NCBI GenBank assembly: GCA_004335835.1
Contig: RWJK01001844.1
Span: forward strand, 117,320 to 168,092
Reading direction: 5' to 3'
Length of the DNA: 50,773 bases
Source of the DNA: Scenedesmus sp. ARA3
Lineage: Eukaryota > Chlorophyta > Chlorophyceae > Sphaeropleales > Scenedesmaceae
In this document: positions 44,501-50,773 of the stretch, piece by piece
Position numbering within the stretch: the stretch's first letter is position 1
Layout: each line of letters begins with the position of its first letter
Program-made: the position numbers and the translations under genes
The notes under the pieces: model-generated
The model's database searches: none
What the model was told of the DNA's origin: nothing
What the model saw: the letters and a program-made list of their open reading frames with translations, nothing else

Positions 44501-45877
44501 GCCCTGCCACCCTGTATACTGCTCCGTTTAGCATTGTGCCGCTGCTGCGGCTGCTGCTGCCGCCGCCATGAATGTTTGCTAGCAGCAGCCGTCATCTGTG
44601 CTGCTGCTGCTGCTGCTGCTGCTGCCCTTAACCGTGCTGCTGCTGCTGCTGCCCCTCACCAGCTTCTCCACTGCAGTCACGATGTGGTCCACCTCCTCCC
44701 TGCTGAGGAAGTTGTGGTACACAAATGCACGCGGGCTCCAGCTGATGGTCTCAATCCTGAACAGAGCATCACATGACAAATCATATGCAGTGGGAAGAGC
44801 AGCTCAGCCAGGCCGGTGGGGCAGCAGGCACTGCAACAAGGCATGCATATCCTCCTGCTGCTGCTGTGTTAATTTTGTGAGGCAAATAGCTAGGGGCTGA
44901 CAGGCGGAGTCAAGAGTGCTGCAACATGCGGTGTATGCAAAGCAGCTGGCTGTCAGATGGACCCCCATGTGCAAGGCCAGTACAGCACGGTAGGCTGCAT
45001 GTCAATGCAGACACACGCTTCTATTGCTGCTGCTGCCACCAGCGTGCTTTGGCTGCCATTGCTGCATGCCACCGCCTGCTGAAAGAGCCTCACCATTTCT
45101 TAGTGTCCTGATAGACCAGCAACAGCATAGGCAGCACAGGAGAAAGAAGGTGAGCAGACACAGGTTACTGGTAGCCGCGTGATGTATGTGACTGATGCAA
45201 GCTGCAGCTGATGTGTACGGCGGCAATGCAGTGCCTCGGCTTCAGCAAGAGGCAGCCCTGGGAACTTGCAGTGCCTGCCTTCACAGGCAGGAGTAGCTGG
45301 CAGCACGCACGGGGCATGCAGGTATGTACTTGACTGCGCTGATGGCCAGCACGCGTTGACAAGGCACAATAGTCATCTTGCTTGAGCTTGTGCAACTGCA
45401 GAATTGCTTGCAAAGCTCTGCATTGCATCTCCTGATAGCCGATACTGCTGCCGCCCTCTGAAACACATGCACTGCCTGCCTCACCTGGCTGCCTGCTGCA
45501 CCACCTGCGTCCCCAGGCCTGTACGTTTCTCCTTTCCAGCCTATGAAGGCTTCATCTCCGTTGTGCTCTACATCTGCAAGTCATGGCGAATGCTAGTGAC
45601 CAGGTTGGGTGGCTTTTGAATGCACAGGGTGCCATGCCGCTTGCTGCTGCTGTACCACTGAAATCCAAGAGCTGCAGTCCACCTGCAACGTGCTTTGCAG
45701 CGCCATGTTTCGTGTCGTCAAGTGACTTCCACTATGATGGTGGACTGCTGTTGCTGCTGCTGCTCAGCAACTACTGTTCAGCACCTCTCCTGCACTCTGC
45801 AGCCACGCACCTGCTCCTGCATGTGCTATCAGCAGCACTAAAGCTACACAGACGCAGCTGAGTGACGATCGTCGCAT
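41584..45877 (-). CDS. secreted prolyl 4-hydroxylase (2-oxoglutarate/Fe(II)) with ShKT domain
   Basis: Eleven exons: 45811-45877, 45485-45573, 45094-45107 (14 nt), 44660-44756, 44188-44270, 43838-43925, 43398-43486, 43091-43197, 42661-42794, 42058-42164 and 41584-41770. They total 353 residues plus stop; every splice phase closes. The signal peptide is MRRSSLSCVCVALVLLIAHA. The catalytic core begins near residue 30 (FIGWKGETYRPGDAGG), then ISWSPRAFVYHNFLS. Iron ligands are His159 and Asp161 (YDAHWDWFDDP) and His249 (RASLHSSCP). Lys259 (GTKWTATKW), ten residues later as in algal P4Hs, binds 2-oxoglutarate. An ShKT module follows with six cysteines (about 284, 291, 300, 314, 318, 321), then a Gln-rich helical tail. 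The enzyme hydroxylates peptidyl-proline in the ER/Golgi, in algae mainly on wall glycoproteins. No C-terminal KDEL-type signal is present. Family assignment is secure; the substrate is inferred. Confidence 0.93.
42533..42703 (-). repeat. duplicated 3' edge of P4H exon 9 with its donor
   Basis: The true exon 9 end and donor lie at about 42655-42703. A 47-nt near-copy, also ending in TCAAG before gtgagg, lies in the next intron at 42533-42580. The two are separated by (CTG)n/TTT repeats. The reading frame is open across both, but the second copy has lost one base, so its donor would be in a different phase. Confidence 0.85.
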
Positions 45878-45949
45878 GAGCTGCTCAATCAATCCTGCTG
45901 TACAGGTGGAGTGTCACGTAGCCCAACTGCCAGAGTCGGTGTTTGTACA

Positions 45950-46333
45950 GGTATGCGATCGAACGCGCTGACTTCGCTTCTCAACCCGATACTACGATGA
46001 TCATGTATCAATTGGGTAACGACGGCTTGTCGGTACTTGCACACTTGTTGGAAAAGCACGATGGACCTACGAATACCAGCAATCTTTACTACCAGTTCGC
46101 TCAAAACCCAAAGCACATGAAGTGAGTCTTTCATTATTAAGAGGCACCAGCCTGAAACCAACGGCTAGAACCTGGCCAGATCTCCAAGGTCAGGCTCAGA
46201 GGGTTTGCAGCAGTACATGAGACTGCAACAGCGGCGTTTGAAATGAGGAGATGCCGTGATTTTCTGTTCTCACTTAACTCAGGATATGCCTCTCATCTTG
46301 CAGGCACGCTGATTGTGACACCAGAAGTGTTTG
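45950..46333 (+). other. unassigned candidate exon pair on the plus strand
   Basis: An open stretch at about 45950-46121 is bounded by an acceptor (tttgtacag) and a donor (gtgagt). It codes for about 57 residues, including YAIERADFASQPDTTMIMYQ and NLYYQFAQNPKHM. The donor phase fits an acceptor at 46303 (tcttgcag), giving KHADCDTRSV and a stop at about 46334. Codon use is more even and less CAG-rich than in neighbouring genes. No start exon or domain was found, so it may be an exon of an unresolved gene, a relic or chance. Confidence 0.3.
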
Positions 46334-46576
46334 ACCACAGCTCTGCAGTGCAGTCCAACATATATCAGACAACAACAGCGTGCAGCCAGGTAGAGCCATG
46401 CTGAGCATGCCATCACAAAGCTAACGTATTGCTGTGATGGTTTATCAGCGGCCTTGAAGGTATTAGTACCACACTACAGCGCATGTGCTTGCATGCTCGT
46501 CATGCCTGTTGGATCGCTTTGACGATAAAGCGATCAACAATCAACCAGCTACTGCTGTTCTGCAACATGAAGTTGC

Positions 46577-47206
46577 ATGTGTGACATCATTATGTGTTTG
46601 TACACATGCGAATCATATGCATGGGAGTGCAAACTTCACACCCAGCAGCTGCCTTGCATTGACGCCTGCTGCTCTGCTGATGTTGCTGCTGCTTGGCGTG
46701 CACGTCTGCTGGGTGCAGGACTAGACTTTGCAAGGCAGCCCTGCGGAGCAGCAAAGCTGGGTCTGCTGTGCTGCGGCCTGCCTGGGGCTGAGGTGGCACC
46801 ATACCCACTGCCAGCGAGCAGCAGCACCAGCAGCATCAGGTGCAGCAGCAACGCCGAAGCAGCCACTGCCATTCCCGCTGCAGGTGTACTCAGCAAGGGA
46901 GCAACAGCTCCTGCACCTGGGCTGTGCACTGCTGTTTCTGTTGGCATGTCTGCCATGGACGTCACCCAGCCCTCAGCACAGCAGCAACCACTTGATAGCA
47001 GCAAGCAGCAAGAGCAGCAGGCAGCTGAAAAGACACTGCAGCAGCCGACACAGCAGCATGCGGGTGCGGACTTCCAGCAAGAGCCGCCGCCGCCGCAGCA
47101 GCAACAGATAGAGCTGCCAGCAAAGCATCATGCACAGGTAGAGCAGCAGCAGAAGCAGCACCTACAGCAGCAGCAGGCTCCAGCTGAGCAGCAAGTTCAT
47201 GAAGAG

Positions 47207-47240
<34 letters not shown>

Positions 47241-49834
47241 CTCTGGATGTGTATGGCTTCTCGCTTGCAGGACTCGCTGAGAAGCAGCTGGCAGCGCGTG
47301 CAGCATGTGATGCCTATGAGGCGCGGCGGCGTGGCAATTGGCAAGCTTATGCAGACAAGCAGCAGCTGCCTGAAGGCGCGGTGCTGAAGCGCTACTGCAG
47401 GAAGGTGAGAGGCAGCGCTGAGCATGCTTTCAACACAACATGATGAACAATCTGCCTCATACGTGCTGCTGTAGGGCGGCATCATCCGTACTCAGCTTGC
47501 ACTGCTGCTGCTGCTGTTCTCAGGGAGTCCCACACCAGCTGCGCGGCTGGGTGTGGTGGCAGACCAGCGGCGCAGCCAAGGCAGCAGCCGCAGCGCCCAG
47601 CGGCCACTTTGAGGCCTGCCTGCAGCAGGGCCAGGGCCTGCATGCTCTGAAGCAGATAGAGCTGGTGCGTGGCAGTGAGCGCTCGTGCCTCGCACAACCA
47701 GCAATTTGCATGGACAGCTTCGCATGTGTGGCATCATGTGCAGCAGTTTGGTGCCCAAAGACTTTACCGCCTGCTGTCACAGCAGCTGTGCAGCTGTCGA
47801 CTCCGCAGCTCGAAGCGCCACAAGGGACACACCATCCACCACACCTACACGGCTGTGTTCACATACTGTGTGCTGTTGTGCTGCATGCCCCTGGCAGGAC
47901 CTGCCGCGCACCTTCCCCCGCCACCCCTGGCTGGCACAGCCTGAAGGCCAGGCTGCGCTGCGCCAGGTGCTCACCGCATACGCGGGCCACAACCAGAGCG
48001 TGGGCTACTGCCAGGTGCGGCTGCTTTGCAAAAGTAACAGCAAACCATGTTGCAGCTGCCGCATGCAGCTATGCTTGTGTTGTGCTGCTGGTGCGGGGCG
48101 GCAGTAGATACTGCTTTGCGGTGGTCAAGTCCTGCAAGCTGTCTCCAGCGCTTGGCAGCCGGAGGGTGAATACCGGGCGGCTGAGCCAGCCTGTGATCAG
48201 CAGCAGAGCATGGATACCCCCTGAGTTGGTCTGCCGCGGCTGCCCACTCCTGCAAGCGCTATCTGTGCTTATGTTTTGCCTGCAGGGCATGAACTTCCTG
48301 GCAGGGCTGCTGCTGCTGGCCATGGACAAGGACTGCGTGAAGACCTTCTGGATGCTGGTGGTGCTGCTGGAGCAGGTGTGCGCCCGGCAGCACTGCCAGG
48401 GCGGCTGATTGCTTTGCTGGCTTCCGGGCTTGCAGGCAGTATGATGCGGCCTCATGTTGGCAAGAACAGTTTCCTTACAGAGCCAGCAGGTCACTTCGGC
48501 TGGCTGTGCAATCAAGCAGCGCAGCATGCCTCTCTGCTGTGAATAGCAATCAACATGGGCGCTGCTGCTGCTGCTGCTGCTGCCAGGTGCTGTACCCTGG
48601 CACATATGCACGCAACCTGGACGGCTGCCATGTTGAGATGGGCTGCCTCAGCCAGCTGCTGCAGCAGAAGCAGCCCAAGCTGGCAGCACACCTGCAGGTA
48701 GGGCGTGCAACACGCAACGGTTGCACGTTGCGTGCTGAGGAGGCGTGGCATGCTCGCAGCTTGACACTGGCAGCAACAAGAACTGCCTGTACGCCAGCCT
48801 GCATGCTGTTGAGCTGAAATTCATGGCACACCTTAGTTGTCCATGCAAAGACTGTGGTGGTCGCCTGCTTGCCAGCAGCCACGATCTCCAAAGGCCGCTG
48901 CTGCGCCTGCAAAAACATATAACGCAGTGTGCATGGCACGCAAGCCCTGCTGCAGTCGACATACTCAGGCTGTCCCCCGCACTCTGTACATCCTGCAGGA
49001 GCTGGGCTGCGAGGCGTCCCTGCTGGCCACCGACTGGTACCTGTGCCTGTTTGCCACCAGCCTGCCTGCTGAGACTGCTGCGCGCGTGTGGGACTGCCTG
49101 CTGCTGGAGGGCCGCAAGGTGCTGCACCGGCTGGGCCTGGCGCTGCTGGCACAGGCGGCACCGCTGCTGATGCAGCTGGACAATGCAGGTGCGCTGCTCA
49201 GATCATCTCTGAGATGATCTCTGCATGCTGGCTGCACACGCTGCCTGGCTGGCAACTCCTGCCATGACACCTGCAGGAGATTTGCCGAGAATGTGCATGC
49301 CGGTGCTGCGCCAAATGCTTGCTGAGGCCTTGCTTGCATCGTGTTTTTTACCTGGCGCATGTTACGCTATCATGCACATGCCTCTACTACTGCTGCTGCT
49401 GCTGCCAGGCGAGGTGCTGCGCGGCATGAAGCAGTTTGCTGCCAGCTGCCATGACAGGGATCAGCTGATGTCAGCAGCCTTCAACAGCATTGGGGGCTTG
49501 CCACGCGCACGCATTGTCAAGATCCAGAAAGCAGAAGAGAAGCGGGTGCGCGTTACCAGCTGCTGAGTTTGATGGGGTCCTACTGCTGTAGCCAATTCAG
49601 TGTCTTGTGCGCACTGTAGTACAGCCTGCTGCTGATGCATGACAGCGCGCTGCATTGTGAAGCTGACAGCACACATGCATGTATGCCATCGGACAGGAGA
49701 GGTGGGAGCTCTGCCACTGGTTGGCAAGCATCTGGCAACTGAGGATTGATTGCTACTCTGCCGCCTCTGCTGTGTCGCTGCTGCAGGTCTCTGCAATGCT
49801 GGCTGCTCGTGCTGCCAAACAGAGCCAACCGTAA
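46577..49834 (+). CDS. TBC-domain Rab GTPase-activating protein
   Basis: Exons: 46577-47404, 47524-47664, 47898-48014, 48286-48375, 48587-48697, 48999-49188, 49409-49545 and 49787-49834. They give 553 residues plus stop. All but one of the introns are phase 0. Residues 1-275 are disordered and Gln-rich, ending in a helical segment before the domain. The TBC domain runs from about 277 (GVPHQLRGWVWW) to 515. It has the arginine finger in IELDLPRTF (Arg327) and the glutamine finger in SVGYCQGMNF (Gln362), followed by LLATDWYLCLF and ARVWDCLLLEG. With both fingers intact it should speed GTP hydrolysis by a Rab GTPase in membrane traffic; which Rab is not predictable. The start is uncertain: 46577 is the first in-frame ATG of the open frame, and 46946 or 46954 are alternatives. 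The 3' end may instead read through the 49546 donor to a TGA at 49564, changing the last few residues. Confidence 0.88.
49200..49220. repeat. 21-nt palindrome in a TBC-gene intron
   Basis: agatcatctc t gagatgatct is a perfect 10-bp inverted repeat around one base, 12 nt inside the intron after the 49188 donor. It could form a hairpin next to the splice donor. Confidence 0.85.
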
Positions 49835-50012
49835 CATCTGTCTAATCGGGCAAGCTGCCGGATGAAGCAGATGGCAGCATGCCAAACTGTGCTGGGGAGC
49901 AACCAAGTCGACTGCGCACAGTTAGAACATTGTGCAGAGACCTTGCAGCAGCAGGAGTGCGCTGCCTCTCAACAGCTCTGTCGCAATAGTGTCGCTAGCA
50001 TGCTGCCTGACT

Positions 50013-50017
50013 TGTAA
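50013..50017 (+). terminator. candidate TGTAA poly(A) signal of the TBC gene
   Basis: TGTAA 180 nt after the proposed stop at 49834. The spacing is ordinary for a chlorophyte gene. Confidence 0.5.
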
Positions 50018-50066
50018 CACAATGCAGATGCTGCTAATGATGGCAGCCATGACGGTGTGCAGCACG

Positions 50067-50267
50067 TCATCCATGAAGTTCGGACCAGATATTTGTTACG
50101 GTGAAGGATTTTGTTGATGTAATGCAATGGATGGTGTGCAATCTATGCAATAACCATTGCAGGCTGAGGAGTAAAGAGTCCCATAGCTGCCATCTCTGGC
50201 GTGTGTCACTGATGTTTGGATAACCCATTTCAGCTGTGTCAACATGTTGCAGATCCTGCACTGACAT
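50067..50267 (-). other. short ORF on the non-H2B arm of the histone promoter
   Basis: An ATG at 50267 follows a leader (cactctttcttttctctccaaacaacaaacagcaacc) that resembles the H2B leader. It opens a 66-residue frame beginning [15 protein letters not shown] with no histone similarity in any frame. It may be the first exon of another gene, a replaced partner or chance. Confidence 0.3.
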
Positions 50268-50341
50268 GGTTGCTGTTTGTTGTTTGGAGAGAAAAGAAAG
50301 AGTGTTTGAGAGTGGTTGATTGGCATCGTTGCACGCGGGGG

Positions 50342-50475
50342 CTTATATACGCAGCAGCAATCGCTGGCAGTCGAGCGGGCGCTTTTAGTGAATCGACCTC
50401 AGCTCTGAGCTCGACCGGTGAGTTGAGTGCGACCGACTCTTGCCTCACCTGTGCAGCTCGAGAAGCCATATATAA
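50342..50475. promoter_or_regulatory. bidirectional histone-type promoter with two opposed TATA boxes
   Basis: TATATAA at 50469-50475 on the plus strand serves histone H2B, about 86 nt before its ATG. TATATAAG at 50349-50342 on the minus strand points the other way. The 120 bp between them hold repeated tcgacc/gcgacc motifs (50391, 50411, 50430). Head-to-head histone pairs with shared promoters are usual in volvocine and related algae. Confidence 0.65.
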
Positions 50476-50560
50476 TCCAAAGCTGTTGTTGAGCAACACC
50501 ACAACACTCTTTGCTCTCAACACATACTCTTTGACCTCGAGTCAACAACCGCAGTTCGAA

Positions 50561-50773
50561 ATGGCACCCAAGGCAGCAGAGAAGGCTCCGGCCAAGGCCC
50601 CAGCCAAGAAGACCACCGACGGCAAGGCCAAGAAGAAGAAGATCAGCAAGGCCGAGACCTACAAAATCTACATCTACAAGGTGCTGAAGCAGGTGCACCC
50701 CGACACCGGTATCTCCTCCAAGGCCATGTCCATCATGAACTCCTTCATCAACGACATCTTCGAGAAGATTGCC
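50561..50773 (+). CDS. histone H2B, 5' part, cut by the right edge
   Basis: ATG at 50561 opens 71 codons up to the window end, intronless so far. The N-terminal tail is Lys/Ala/Pro-rich ([17 protein letters not shown]). The histone fold starts at about residue 33 with [20 protein letters not shown], then [20 protein letters not shown], an unmistakable H2B helix 1 and 2 of plant/green-algal type. It packs with H2A in the nucleosome. Codon use is clean and C-ending, unlike the CAG-rich neighbours, as usual for highly expressed histone genes. The 5' UTR is about 60 nt after the TATA box at 50469. Confidence 0.97.
   Translation, partial: MAPKAAEKAPAKAPAKKTTDGKAKKKKISKAETYKIYIYKVLKQVHPDTGISSKAMSIMNSFINDIFEKIA

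Overview
The window is nuclear DNA of a eukaryote, most likely a chlorophyte green alga of the Chlorophyceae (the class is an inference). The genes are rich in short introns with gtgag/gtgcg donors and ctgcag acceptors. Exons are full of CAG-coded Gln/Ala/Ser runs. TGTAA, the green-algal poly(A) signal, lies behind several genes. The families present also fit: an OPR-RAP organellar RNA protein, an ShKT-tailed prolyl 4-hydroxylase and a plant/algal-type histone H2B. No rRNA, tRNA, CRISPR or prokaryotic signal was seen.

Layout. (1) 106-2972, minus: four exons of an unrecognised acidic protein that runs off the left edge. Its introns carry partial copies of its own exon edges. (2) 5573-16759, plus: a 15-exon gene for a protein of about 2,380 residues, with a beta-propeller-like N-terminal half, a TKL-type protein kinase domain and a disordered tail of almost 1,000 residues. 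(3) 16760-22000: two apparently very long convergent 3' UTRs that meet near 19.0 kb, where strand base composition flips. (4) 21995-22983, minus: a small unrecognised gene with a 21-bp tandem repeat at its stop. (5) 25070-31289, minus: a secreted four-domain extracellular protein with a Pro/Tyr-rich cell-wall-like segment. (6) 32360-33238, plus: an intronless low-complexity ORF. (7) 35590-40860, minus: an OPR-RAP protein, flanked by two copies of a short retroposon-like element. (8) 41584-45877, minus: a secreted prolyl 4-hydroxylase in 11 exons, one only 14 nt long. (9) 46577-49834, plus: a TBC-domain RabGAP. (10) 50342-50773: a bidirectional histone-type promoter and the start of histone H2B, cut by the right edge.

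The genes are separate nuclear transcription units, not an operon. One functional link is plausible but inferred. The prolyl 4-hydroxylase acts in the secretory pathway on Pro-rich wall proteins, and the secreted protein 10 kb away has exactly such a segment. All exon models were built by hand from splice-site consensus, reading-frame phase and protein-family fit. Summed exon lengths are multiples of three for every model complete at both ends.

The observations most worth following up are the short element copies with target-site-like direct repeats around the OPR gene, the repeated exon-edge plus splice-site copies in introns of at least two genes, the propeller-kinase fusion, and the modular secreted protein whose repeats match phase-0 exons.
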